Source: Polytrichum commune
Lineage: Eukaryota; Streptophyta; Polytrichopsida; Polytrichales; Polytrichaceae
Length of the DNA: 60,000 nt
Direction of reading: 5' to 3'
Assembly (NCBI GenBank): GCA_950295325.1
Contig: OX485807.1
Coordinates: forward strand, 27,873,666 to 27,933,665
Below are positions 22,284 through 33,112 of the stretch, in pieces. The notes beneath the pieces were generated by a model. The model searched no databases and had not been told where the DNA came from. It was given only the letters and a program-made list of their open reading frames with translations. Position 1 is the first letter of the stretch, and the number at the start of each line of letters is the position of its first letter. The position numbers were made by a program, and so were the translations under genes.

Positions 22284-22718
22284 TTGCCTCACCAAGCACC
22301 CAAAAGTGTCGTCAATGGCATGTCTGCATCTCAGGCAGACACCGGCTCCCTTTCCCTTGGTATGAGCGACGTTGCAATGCCTTCACTATTCCAATATTCG
22401 GCCGTCGATGCTGCCTCTGCTGTTGATTACTCCAAAGACTCCGGGTTTGAAGACGGAGTCGTGGATAGCCCTCCTGCAAAGGTTGCAAAAGTCAATTACT
22501 CTCCAAGTCCATCTCCATCTCCCCTCCGCAGTGAGAAGCACGTCCGTAACCCACGGTCGACCAGACGCCTTTGCATGGATGAACCCCAAATTGATGTCCC
22601 GGCGTTTGCGAACGTCCCTCTCGGGCTTGTATCTACACCCGTCGATGTCCCAAAAGCTCTAACCAGCGCCCCAAAGGCGAAGGTGCCCAACTATTGGCAT
22701 TCTCAAGTTTTTCCTTGA
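22284..22718 (+). CDS. Hypothetical Ser/Pro-rich exon
   Basis: An open frame directly after an acceptor (TGTCTTAG), reading LPHQAPKSVVNGMSASQAD and then Ser/Pro/Val-rich, disordered sequence with SPSPSPSPLRSEKHVRNPRS. It ends at 22718. It lies 90 bases after the HAD-domain stop and may be a downstream exon of the same locus, but no phase-0 donor is visible before that stop. Low-complexity composition, no domain recognised. An imperfect half P1 site (GCACGTCCGTAACC) occurs at ~22538. Confidence 0.4.
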   Translation: MPHQAPKSVVNGMSASQADTGSLSLGMSDVAMPSLFQYSAVDAASAVDYSKDSGFEDGVVDSPPAKVAKVNYSPSPSPSPLRSEKHVRNPRSTRRLCMDEPQIDVPAFANVPLGLVSTPVDVPKALTSAPKAKVPNYWHSQVFP

Positions 22719-22817
22719 TGATTTCCGTGTATTAGTGCATTTCAACTTCTTGGGTTTTTCGGACTTCCATCCGTAACTTGTAACCACTTATACTAACCCA
22801 CTTCATTATATATATTT

Positions 22818-23180
22818 ATGGTCATTGTTCAGACCCCAATGTACACGAATGTGGGCCGGGCATCATCGACTTCGTCATTGGATAGGCGAACACTGAAGAC
22901 AGCTTCTTGCGAGTCTGATCGTTGTTTGGCCCTACGGAAGAGTGCAAGACGTTCGGTTTCCCAAACGCATTCGTATTCCACTTATTCGGAAGGGGGTCGG
23001 CAAATATGGGCAAATGGCGCATATTCGGGGTCAACAAATAAACAAGGTTACAGCCGCGGACCCGAGATCTTTAGAGCCATGGAGGCCATGAAAGCAAAGG
23101 AACGTGAAACGGCCGTAAATGCTAATAATAGTATTGCAAAAGCAAAAGTAGTGAGTCGTAATCATGATCCGAACGTATAG
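22818..23180 (+). CDS. Hypothetical basic C-terminal exon
   Basis: The frame follows TTGTTCAG at ~22830, reading TPMYTNVGRASSTSSLDRRT and continuing through a basic Ser/Arg stretch to a helical segment (EIFRAMEAMKAKERETAVNA) and stop at 23180. An AATAAA-type signal (CAATAAATATGA) follows at ~23276. Together with the preceding exon it probably forms the 3' end of a gene in this locus. Confidence 0.4.
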   Translation: MVIVQTPMYTNVGRASSTSSLDRRTLKTASCESDRCLALRKSARRSVSQTHSYSTYSEGGRQIWANGAYSGSTNKQGYSRGPEIFRAMEAMKAKERETAVNANNSIAKAKVVSRNHDPNV

Positions 23181-23486
23181 GCTATATTAACATACATGTA
23201 GTTGTGGAATTATGTTTCTAGGACTTTCGCCTAATATTGGATATTCCACTTGCATTTTGTACTTCAACCCCTATTCAATAAATATGATATTGATTTTCCA
23301 TATGCAAATGTTTTCATATATCCCATTTTCTTATTGTTAATGTGTAGTTCCATGCATTTGAGTCTCTTATTTGTTTCCAAAATTGGGAACATAGCATATT
23401 TTTAGTGTTTTCATTCCTATAAATGTGAAAGCCACGTCCTTAAATAGTCTCAAAATTAACAAAAAGTCTCCAAATAACGAATATAG
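23181..23486. other. Spacer between PM1 locus and truncated MULE-A
   Basis: AT-rich, with a polyadenylation-like AATAAA near 23276 and no ORF. The left breakpoint of MULE-A lies near 23487. No MULE terminal repeat is visible here, so the 5' end of MULE-A has been deleted. Confidence 0.5.
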
Positions 23487-25969
23487 CGTTATGGGTAGAT
23501 CGTGAGATCTTCAATCCTGATACTGGATTGCTCGTTCATTCATTCCATGAATCCTCCAAGGTAACTGACAATGGCAATGTAGTGTGGGAGCTTGGCCCTG
23601 GAAAGTATAGGGTTGTTGGCTGGCCAGCTTCTCAGATGGGAGTGTCAACATGACTCCATGCTCCTCTTCGATCTTCCACTGGTGACTTTAGCACACCTCC
23701 GGTAGTAAGTGTCAAGACCGAGCCTGACATAGACAATGTTGTAGACTTGTCTGATTCTTCGACTGAAGATGTATCTATGAGGAAGGCTGATGTTCATGAT
23801 TCCCCTCCTTTGTTTCCCTCTGATTCCTTTGTAACGCCTTCACCTTCTCGCTATGTTCCTTTATCTCCTTCCGTACCGTCTACGTCCAAACCTCCTCCAC
23901 CTATTGTTCAATGTCTTCGTCGTCTAGGTTCTATACCCGGTAGTAAAAGCGTCCTCAAGAAAATAGATTACGATAAGATCAAAATCCAAGAGGTTAATCA
24001 CCTCCCCCCTCGTTTCGATGGTACCCAGTTATTTGTCCCCCCTGCACCAGAAGTCTCTTCATCTCTTTCCAGGGCCAGGTCCATGGACGGCATGGACAAG
24101 GAATATGATGGCCATGTTTGGACGAAGACTCAGACCACCAACATTACAAACGACGTTGGCCTTCTATTTCGTTCCTCTACCTGTGTTGGCCATCTCCAAT
24201 GCCAAAACACTTGTTGTGATTTCCTTCAACGCGCCCATCGTATCTCTCATGTCAACAACACGGAATTTGATGGTTTCACTACTCAGCCTTTCCCTCTCTC
24301 TGGCATTGTGCCATCCGGATCTACTTTTGTGTGCAAGATCTGCAAACAGCCTCCCAAATGCATTGCATTTTGCGAGGCAAAGATTTTCTACGTCCATGGG
24401 AAGAATTTCTCCCAAAGAGCCTGCATTCATATCGGAAACCATCAACATCCAGTGAAGGTTGGGGACTGCAGAGATAGTCGGAAGCGCATCAATGCTCTTC
24501 TCAAGGAGCACGTTGAGCGTACGCCTCAGGCCACGTACAACAAGATCGTCCTTGAAGCCAGCAAGGACATTGTTGGTGAGTTCCTCCTTTCTGAAAATAG
24601 TGAGAAACACCGTCTCCTCTCCTTAACAGAGCTCGAACCTGTGTTTGAGAGCTGTAGAGGGTTGAATTCCCCAAACCTTCGATCTAAGGTTACCTCTTTC
24701 AAATTTTTGCGGAGGTTCGGTGTTATGGATGGCATCGCAAAGCTCCGAGGCGTTAGCAATTGGGCCTACATCCAACGGAACCAATTCCTAGGACAAGGTG
24801 ACGATGCCGACAAGGTGTTCGTCTTCAAGATGTCCGAGGTTGGTCCTGGAAACGGGGTGGATTTGGTTTGTCGGATGCAACCGGGTGGGGACCTTGAGAA
24901 CGCTTGGATTATGTCCGATCACGTCAAGCGTGTCAAAGGGTGGACCACCATGGCCGCTCATGTCTACGATGGGACTTATCAACGGGTCATGACCATTTCA
25001 TGTTGTGATTTCCAATCGGAGGATAAGGATGCCCAAGTGCTCTTCTGGCAGAACCTCAACCATGTCATGGCCCGCCACGGTATCCCGCATCCTAACTTTA
25101 TTGGCTTCATGGCGGACAGTGCGCAAGCCAATTGGAACGTTGTGCGCATTGTGTATGGTTCAGGAGATCCCAAAGTTCCTATGGAGGGCCGTGAGCGCAC
25201 TTGTTTTTTCCATTGGAAACAGTCGCTCGAGAAACATACGAAATCCTACATAAAGCATGAGTTACAAGACCAACATAGACACCTTTGCCTTCAATATCGC
25301 AATGCGTCCTCTATGGCAGAGGCGGAGACTAGGTACCTAGCTATCAGGGCTTGGTGGGCATCATCGAATTGTACAAGTGAGGACGGTCTCAAGCACCTCT
25401 AGCTATGGCTTGCTTTCTGGCACTTCCGCTACCTTCAATGGGGTGGTTTCATGGAACTGGTAAATCCCCTTCATGATTCATAATTGTCTTTTACTCGATT
25501 TAGTTTCCTCTCTATGTGCTCCCTCTAATACTCCCTCTGCACTCCCCAATCAGGAAAAGGTTATGACTCAAGACCAGTTGGCCGAGATGCCGTCGTGCAA
25601 TCTTGCGGAGTCCGTCCACAACAAGTGGCTTCAGGCCTCGGGCAACAAGGGTGGAGATTTATACGTGGCTACGGTGGATGACTACATTCGCGCCTTCCTA
25701 CAAGTTGTTGCATACTACACATTCCTTAAAGGTGGAGTTGGCGGAGATGGTCCAAGCAAAGAGGAACTCAAGCTCAGGGGTGCTCAACGTCGAGCTCAGC
25801 GTTCTGGCGACCCCACAGTGTTGCAGAAGGTCTTGCTCGACATGCCCGGTGGGGAAGAGTTTTGCACTCGCGATCCACACCTTGAGGGCGCCGAGGTGTT
25901 TGGATCGCAGAAACGAAGACCTGACACTCCAATTGGTGATGATGGCGAGACCCACTGCCCCGATACCGT
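23487..25969 (+). pseudogene. MULE-A transposase, 5' and central part (interrupted by the 22-kb insertion)
   Basis: Aligns with MULE-B and MULE-C of this window. It starts in mid-protein (VDREIFNPDTG, matching VEEEVFDDNG of MULE-B), so ~45 N-terminal codons are missing. Features in order: a Ser/Pro-rich part; a WRKY/GCM-like zinc region (SSTCVGHLQCQNTCCDF ... CRDSRKRI); the MULE catalytic core with YDGTY (first Asp), GFMADSAQANWN (second Asp) and CFFHW; an intron 25460-25553 (CTG|GTAAAT ... ATCAG|GAAAAG); then LAEMPSCNLAESVHNKW, which supplies the Glu. In-frame stops: TGA 23651-23653 and TAG 25400-25402. The frame ends where the giant element enters (CCCGATACCGT) and resumes at 48212. Confidence 0.85.
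25960..25969 (+). repeat. Target-site duplication, left copy (CCGATACCGT)
   Basis: The same 10 bases occur at 48202-48211. Removing everything between the copies restores the MULE-A reading frame, and the restored junction is collinear with MULE-B and MULE-C. Ten bp is within the 8-11 bp range of Mutator-type duplications. Confidence 0.9.
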
Positions 25970-26022
25970 CAACGACGCTACCGTGTGAGCGGTGGGACGC
26001 GAGCGGTGAGCGGTGAGCAGAA
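25970..26022 (+). repeat. Left terminal inverted repeat of the giant element
   Basis: Nineteen of the first 25 bases match the right terminus. After that both ends carry GAGCGGTG units and a GAGCAGAAAA block. The left end has a 7-bp interruption (GGACGCG) relative to the right. Confidence 0.8.
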
Positions 26023-26566
26023 AAAAGTCAACGCTTTCCAATTATAGTAATAAAATTTCCAATTTTAGAATCCATAAATAGAAAAAATCGTGGGACCTCT
26101 TTTTTTAGTAAAAATGATTTCCGTGGAAATTTTGAGGGATTTAAGGACAGAGACTTGGTTTTAGGGTACCTTTCAGAGAGACTAATTCACATGATTTACT
26201 TAAACCAGGGAACTTTTGACTGTCCATATTATGGTGAGAGCCGCTTAATCATAGGCTATGGTCACAACGTAAGAGAAAATTCTAAGTCATAAAATTAAAG
26301 CATTCAAGCATTCAAGCAAAGTAGCAAAACTCGTACCATTCAATAACATCTAAAACTACTGTTGGAAGGAGAGACCCATAAATATTTAGAAACCTTCATA
26401 GATATTTAAAAACGATTACAATTCACATCATGTAGATAATGATAGGTCTGAAATATCAGCGATATTTTCGGAAAACGTGCACTCATACTATAGTATACTC
26501 AACGCAATAATACTTAGCGACAAATTATAAATAAGGGGGGCAGCCTAGCTCCTATAGGTATCCACG
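26023..26566. other. Subterminal non-coding region of the giant element
   Basis: AT-rich, no ORF. It would contain the 3' UTR of the minus-strand MULE-B transposase. No other structure noted. Confidence 0.5.
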
Positions 26567-29500
26567 CTAAGGTCCCACATGCTTCATGATGCCACTTTCG
26601 AGGAGGTGCTTCACTTCATTGAAACTAAGACTCGGAGCATGGATGAAAGTGTCTTCGTATTGATCCAAGTTGCAGGTCACACGGAAGATGAAGTACAAGT
26701 GCTTGCAGTTCACCCAAATGCGCCGCTTTCCAAGTGCTCTTGCTGACATCTCCACGAAATCCGGGCAGGTGCACGACGGGAAGGTGCTGATAGTGATACG
26801 GTACTCTTCAACCTTAGCCTTCTTTCGGGACTGGAAGAGAATGATGCAGCCGATCCCTGGGTGAGGTATCATTGTGACGGAGGTGATTTGTCCGTCGACG
26901 TTGAGGGCTGACTCCCACTTGTTGCGTTGTTGGACGCATGGTCCGTTGTTACTGCGTCGGATCTTCTTTCCAAACCTCAGCGTAGGGTATTGATCGGTTT
27001 GGGCCGGGGTAGGGAGTTCGGCCATGGATGAGGCAACATTGGAGGAGTCGCTGAAGAGTCTTCTGGGTGACACATCTTGACGCTGTTGAAGTTGGAATCC
27101 CCCTTCTTCAAGGGCCAGAACCTCCTGGAGAGTGAGGTTTGTCCCAGTGAGGACAGGCCAGACGTCCAGGACATCCGGACGGTGCTGCACCCACTTCCTC
27201 CTGGTGCCTTTGACACATCTTTCAATGTCGTCGTTGCAGAAGAAGAATTGTGTCAAGAATTCCTTGTTCTTCTTGTAGTCGCACATGTAGCCGGTGTACG
27301 TAGGAGCTGGAGTACTTTTACCATGCCGAACGATCTTCTAGGTGCACTTGGTCTTTGTGCGAGCTTGCATGGCAAAGCAGGCCTTGGCGGAAGTCTTGGG
27401 CAGTCTAGAAATGTGCCACTTGGAGACATCGCAGTGGGTCTCCTGAATGTTATTGACGTGGGTGACCCGTTGTGGAATCGATTTCTCGGGTGATTGTGCT
27501 AGGGGCAGGTCTGATGGTGTGGAGGAATCCGTACGTGCCTTGGTTGACCTAGTGCTCACTCGTGGATGAGAGAAGCTAACCTTGTCGGGTCTATGTGAAT
27601 CATGATCAGAACCAGGGGGCATATCAAGTTTGCGCTTGGTGGTGCCAAAGACCTCCTCTCCTTCGAGTTGGGGTTTGCGGGTGCACCAATGCTCTGCTCC
27701 AGGCATGTGCTCGAGTGCTGCAACAATTCTCTTGGCGTCACCGGATCGTTGTGCAGCACGAAGGCAGAGTTCTTCCTTTCCTGGGCCAGTACCAGAGCGA
27801 TCACCCTTCAAGTAGGCGTAGTAGTTCGTACATTGCATGAACGCCCTCACAAAATCATCGACGGTCGCAACATACAGATCAGAGCCACGGTTTCCAGACT
27901 GCTGAAGCCATTTGTTATGGACTGTCTCGGAGAGGTTGCAAGATGGCATCTCTGCCAACTCAGAATCTGTGAAATTCTGAGAGAAATCAAGAAAATGTAG
28001 TGAGAACGCTTTGTACAAAAACAGGCTAAAATCCTAAACTGACACCCACAAACAAAAAAACCCACAAAAACAAAACAAAATCCAAAAAAAAATTCAGACC
28101 AAAAAGCGAAACACACACTGTGGGTGGGTATTCACTAGTTGCATGAAACCACCCCATTGACGGTAACGAAAGTGCCAGAATGCAAGCCATGTATCAAGGT
28201 CCTTGATTCCTTCCTCGGATGCAACTCCAGAGGATAGCCACCAAGCCCGGATGGCAAGATAACGGGACTCGGACTGCTCGGGAGTCTTGGCATCCTTGTA
28301 CTACTTGCATAACAACTTGTGTTGCTGTTGGAGGTCGGGCTTGATGTGGGTGGCGGTGTGGCGCTCCATAGACACTGTCCAATGCAATAGACATGTCCTT
28401 TCGCGAGACTCCATAGGAACCTTGGGATCACCGTTGCCATAGATAATCCTAACTGCATTCCAATTGGCTTGTGCACTGTCCGCCATGAACCCTTTGAAGT
28501 TAACTTTAGCAATGCCATGTTTGAGCATAACTTCATTGAGCCCATGCCATAGAAGGCTCTGCGCCGCGACATCCTCAGACTGCATATCACAAACTGCAAT
28601 AGTCATAACCCGGCAGTAGGCCGAGTCATAGACATGGCAAGCCATGGTCGTCCACCCCTTGACACGCTTGACATGGTCAAACATGACCCAAGCATCCTGC
28701 AAATCACCGTGTGGTTGCATTCTCCTGACAAGGTCCACTCCAGACCCAGGGCCCACCTCGGACATCTTGAAGACGTAGACTTTCTCCAACAGCTTTCCTT
28801 GGCCTGGGAATTTGTTTTCTTGCACATAGGGCCAATTGCTATGACCTCTAAGTCCGGTGATGCTGTCAATGATCCCCCCTCGGCCAATGCGCTTGAAGGA
28901 AGTGACAGTGTTTCGAATACTCGGGGTGCTCAGGTGTTGGTACCTGTCCATGACAAACTTCATGGACTCGAGGTCCATAACTTTATTGGGATCAGATCCC
29001 GTGCGTAGAAGATACTTGGCCAGGAACTCTTTACTTGCAGCCAATGCAATGGCAGAGTTGGTGGCGGTGGGAGTCCGCTCAACCTCTCTACCAATGAGAT
29101 CATGAATTTTGACCTTAGACTCTCTACAGACACCTTGCGAAACGGGGTGATGGTGATGACCCATATGGATGCATGCACGAGTCATGTCACCTCTGCCAAG
29201 AACATAGTACATCTTAGCCTGGCAAGTATCAAGACAATAGCGTGGTGTCTTACAGACCTTACAAACAAGAAATGACCCAGCTGGGGGATCAGCATCTGCG
29301 GTGAAGGGTGAGGGGGTACAGCCTTCCCATTCGGTCTCGTTGACGTCAGTGGCTCGATTGGGGCGATTGAGATAATCACATCCCTCGTTATGACAGCAGA
29401 GATGGCCAACACAAGATGAAAACCGGAAGGTCAAGCCGAGATCATTAGTAATGTTAGAGGTCTTTGTCCTACACCAAGCATGACCGTCGAAACGCTTGTC

Positions 29501-30235
29501 CATTCCGAACATGAGTCTAGCATGGGAATGGGGAGCATCAGCTCCGAGAGGAGGAAACTCAAAGATGACGTCGCCGTCAAAAACAGAGGGGAGGAAGTCA
29601 ACCTTCTCATGCCTAACGGATTCATAATCAATACTCTTGAGGATGTTCTTGGACCCTGGTCGGGTTGCAAGCAACTTCAATTGCTGGACAACACTGGGAC
29701 GATCTATGGAGACACCTGGGTGAACTGGGGGTCTGGAAGTAGGTGGTTGACTCACAGTAGGTGAGTGTAGAATCCTGAGAGGATTGATGAAGGGCTGATC
29801 CTGCGATGGAGGTGGGGTAATGTCTGAGGCAGGTGGCACATCATCATCAGAGTCATCGCTGAGCAAGGTAACCTCTTGGATGCCGGGCTCCTTCTTGACC
29901 GTCGCCAGAAGAGGAGCCTGCGTGGTGGAGGTGAGGGACACGCCTGGTGTAAGCAACACAATTGTGGTGGCCATCTCCGACTCGGTGACGCCTATGGCCT
30001 TGTACTTTGCAGGGAGCAAAAACCAAACCCTACCATTGTCAATGCGAAAGGACATCTGAAGGACAGTGTGAATCAAGTCACCGTTGTCATCAAAGACCTC
30101 TTCCTCGACATGAATTGAGTCTGGGTGGAATCTAAACCTCAGACTAAGGAACGACTCCGCGACTTTGGCTAGACCATCATCTCCTAGAGGGATCATAAGG
30201 GGGATGGAATGGTGCAGTGCTCGGATGGTGGCCAT
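26567..30235 (-). pseudogene. MULE-B transposase (WRKY/GCM-like finger, MULE core, SWIM finger)
   Basis: Full-length layout on the minus strand: ATG at 30235; acidic Ser/Asp-rich part (LLSDDSDDDVPPASD); zinc region with SSCVGHLCCHNEGCDY and a downstream His pair (GHHHHP); MULE core with YDSAY, GFMADSAQANWN and CLLHW; intron with donor CAACTA|GTGAAT (exon end 28136) and acceptor near 27985; LAEMPSCNLSETVHNKW; then a C-terminal domain with FPSCTCPDF ... WVNCKHLY, a clear CxC...CxH SWIM finger. Stops break it at 28301-28303 (TAG; MULE-A and C have Gln) and at 27338-27340 (TAG). Without these it would be ~1,200 residues. It is oriented away from PM2, near the left end of the giant element, and is the most likely source of its mobility. 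Confidence 0.85.
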
Positions 30236-30311
30236 TGTAGAAGGAATGTAAATGCAAGCACACAGAAGGGAGTGGCCAAATGGGCAATGGAATTAAGCTG
30301 AGCAGAAAGTG

Positions 30312-30330
30312 GGGCGGTGTATATAGTGAT
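30312..30330 (-). promoter_or_regulatory. TATA box of MULE-B
   Basis: CACTATATACACC on the minus strand, ~85 bases upstream of the MULE-B ATG at 30235: a normal plant spacing for TATA, start site and short leader. Confidence 0.5.
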
Positions 30331-30335
30331 GTGGT

Positions 30336-31600
30336 TAGAAGGGCATGGCAAGATGGAATCTATGAAAGACGGCGGAGACTTGGATTAGTAGTGGAATAAT
30401 AAGCGGACTCATGATAGCAACATGATTAAGAACTAAAAATGCAATGCAACAATTACTTAAGTTAGTCATGAACATATGCCAATCCAATGTAGATATATTA
30501 AGAACAAACATGAGGCTGAATGCCGAGAGCCGTAATTATAAATACACTAGAGACCACGTGAACCATTTAGTGGATGTAAGCGACATTAAAATAGATATTG
30601 GCAAATAAGGTCATAAGAATGACGGCCGCCACGAATAATGTGGAGAGCATGATAGTAGCTATGCAATAATAAATTCTAACAAATAGAATGCAACAATGTG
30701 ATTAACGACGAAGACGCTTATGGGGACCTTTGCCATTTTTGTCACCGTCATGTTTATGACAATGGTCAATCCCTAAACTATGAATTGCAATGCACCCTGC
30801 GCAACCGAGTCCTTGATGTTTGGGACGTGGGGCACCCCTTGATAGAGATCTAGAATAAGTTCCCGGTGTCGGGTAGAGAAGTCTTTGCTTCGGGAAAATA
30901 CTGGATCTCTGGCTGCAATTAGTTTTGGCTTAAGACATAGGAGACTAGAAAATGCACAAAGTATTCATCCTCAAAACACCTACAAACATTTCCATGCTCG
31001 ACAAGACGTATCAACTCCCAAAATTTTCATAGAAAAAAACCTCCAAGTACATCCATACTTTTTCTTCTTCTCCACACCCCACACCCCATACTCAACAACC
31101 CCCCCTTGAGGAGAGAGGGGTCCGACCCCTTAGCCTCCTCCCAAAGTCAACACTAGCCCATGCCTAAGTCACATGGGCTTCAACTAGTCATTGGCTAATC
31201 CCCATTAGCTAACTCGTCCATATCTATCCCTTAGCTTAGTCATCTAACCCTTGTCTTAGCTTACTCATCTATTCCTAATCTTAGCTTACTCATCAAAATT
31301 TCAACCGAAATAGTAGACTATCTCTACCTTTTTTTCTTTTATCAAACTTCAAACACACAAGATGAAGTTTGTAAATATTAAAACTAAACGTATAACATCA
31401 ATGTATGTCTAAAGGAGGTTGAAAAGAATTCCAAGAGGAATTTTATTCCAACTGCAAGAACTTGAGGATGCGCCGAAGAATAAGTGCAACGTAGTCTGCA
31501 CGATCAGCCTTAGTCAATGGATTAACTGGACCTTGTAGCCAACGTTGATGGCCGCAACTTCCTTTCGCAGGCTTAAGACAACAAAAATATTGATCATCAT
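30336..31600. other. Intergenic region of the giant element
   Basis: No credible gene. A C-rich, low-complexity stretch (31060-31135) and imperfect repeats of CTTAGCTTACTCATCTA (31225-31300) are present. The sequence 30770-30900 has higher GC and could be a remnant of another element. Confidence 0.4.
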
Positions 31601-31607
31601 TTAAGCC

Positions 31608-31907
31608 TTAAAAAATTCCTCCAAATGTCACATCCCGAGTGCCAGGTTCAACACACCCAGCCTGCAACAAAATCACCAATGCACGAGCATCTTGTTGAAG
31701 GTTTCCGTGCCACCGCTGCTCCACACGAGGTTGCTTCAACGGCCGAGAAGGCCCAGCTTCTTCTTGTGGACGCTCATGCAGTGCTGAAGGACTAAGTGGC
31801 AGAAGAGTACGAGTCGGCAGTTGAGATAAAGAGAAGTCCAGCTCAAGCTCTGGTTGAGGTTCTTCATCTTGAGACTCAGGCAAAACTCTCCAATTCGACA
31901 TGTTCAA
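31608..31907 (-). CDS. Small hypothetical acidic protein
   Basis: 99 codons starting MNMSNWRVLPESQDEEPQPE, rich in Glu, Pro and Leu, with a Leu-rich middle. A TATA-like CTATAAAGT lies ~80 bases upstream on the same strand (near 31985). No domain recognised. Compare the similar small, TATA-preceded minus-strand ORF of MULE-A at 49598-49903; the two are alike in setting rather than clearly in sequence. Confidence 0.35.
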   Translation of the reverse strand: MNMSNWRVLPESQDEEPQPELELDFSLSQLPTRTLLPLSPSALHERPQEEAGPSRPLKQPRVEQRWHGNLQQDARALVILLQAGCVEPGTRDVTFGGIF

Positions 31908-32127
31908 GAAAAAGAAAAATTCAAAATAACCACACTAAACTGGTGAAGCTCTGAAATGGTCATTCTTCTTGTAACCTAAATACTTTATAGTAGGAAGGCG
32001 TCATTCTGAAGCTTCCCCAAAAGATATGATTATTTCTTCTACTCAAAATCCACTCAAATAAATATAAAATAAAAAACGTATAAACACTAGATAAGAATAT
32101 AAAGCCCTTCAGCATGCTCTGATAAAC

Positions 32128-32460
32128 GCCAAGCCGCGGAAGCCCAACTGGTAAAGTGCTTCAAGCGCCATAGCACTGGTCCGGGTTCGAAACCCTCTGG
32201 ACCCGTATGAGCAGGCGAATGGCCACGTGGCTTGGCACTGCTGGTGAAAACTAGGCAGGTAACTACCAGTTGGCGCCACCTACCCCCCTGAGCTTGTGAC
32301 TCTAAGCTTCGTGGTTATAACCACGGTTCTTTCTCTTCTCCCCTCATTCCTCTTATCTCCCCCCCTCCCTTTTGTCTATGTTTTTATTTTTCTTAGTTTT
32401 ATTTTTATTTGTTTTAAACCCTTCTCTCAAAACATTTCACACTATATTTATTTATTAAAC
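32128..32460 (+). mobile_element. tRNA-derived SINE
   Basis: An internal pol III promoter is visible: an A-box-like AGCCCAACTGG at 32141 and a perfect B box GGTTCGAAACC at 32184-32194, ~35 bases apart, with GTCCGGGTTCGAAACCC typical of a T-arm. The tRNA part cannot fold into a full cloverleaf with acceptor pairing and is followed by an unrelated body (GGCCACGTGGCTTGGCAC, TGGCGCCACCTACC) and a T/C-rich tail. This is the structure of a plant SINE rather than a functional tRNA gene. Flanking duplications were not identified. Confidence 0.65.
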
Positions 32461-32742
32461 CATTTCTTACACGACACCGGTTTAATAACCCCTACTTTAG
32501 AATAGGCATGATTCTGGAAAGTAGACTTGTCTTCTATCATCTTTGCATCATCCGCCTGCAAAGATGGAGACCGTGGATGTGGAGTGTGATCTGCGACCGC
32601 CGGAGTAACGGAGCAGTCAGGGGGGTTGGCAATCTTCATGTTGTTGTCGACTGCAGAACCATCGATGGTCAACGTGGTGTGAATTTGAGATGAAATAGGA
32701 GCACCTAAAGGAGCAAGACTTGGGAGACCATCAGTACCCATT
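32448..32742 (-). CDS. Small hypothetical ORF (possible first exon)
   Basis: From MGTDGLPSLAPLGAPISSQ at 32742 the frame runs on the minus strand for ~98 codons. A TATA box (GTATATAATACC) lies ~50 bases upstream at ~32790. The product is Pro/Ser/Asp-rich and disordered; its end overlaps the SINE tail, so the original end has been lost. Function unknown. Confidence 0.3.
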
Positions 32743-32974
32743 GGAGAAAGATATGATGATATGACATGAAGGAATGGATACAAGTAATGGGGTATTATAT
32801 ACACCAAGGGTAGACACCAATACCCGAATATTTGACAACCTGGTAGATCAATTAATAGACAATATATATTCATGTAAATAGTGGACAACATGTTTCATTT
32901 AGGATTAGATGTACTACCATAATAGTCATTACTTTATCAAAACAATATAGCTGACACCGATTAGGTAGATTAGA

Positions 32975-32997
32975 CACTAGCGGCGCCTTTTGTAGTG
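32975..32997. mobile_element. CACTA-type terminal sequence
   Basis: Read on the minus strand, CACTACAAAAGGCGCCGCTA begins at 32997, with the CACTA start and GC-rich subterminal palindrome GGCGCC usual for this group. No partner terminus was found nearby, so this is a remnant or one end of a small non-autonomous copy. Confidence 0.4.
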
Positions 32998-33112
32998 TTT
33001 TAATGCAGTGTGGATAAACCGAGGAATAAATAAAGAAATTGCAGGTTAATTATCTAAATCCAAGATAATAGGAACATAATCATGGAGCCTAGATGCTTGA
33101 GTATGGTATGAG

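Noticed and set aside
32141-32215. Functional tRNA gene
   Set aside because: A and B boxes are present but the acceptor and anticodon stems do not pair convincingly and a SINE body follows.
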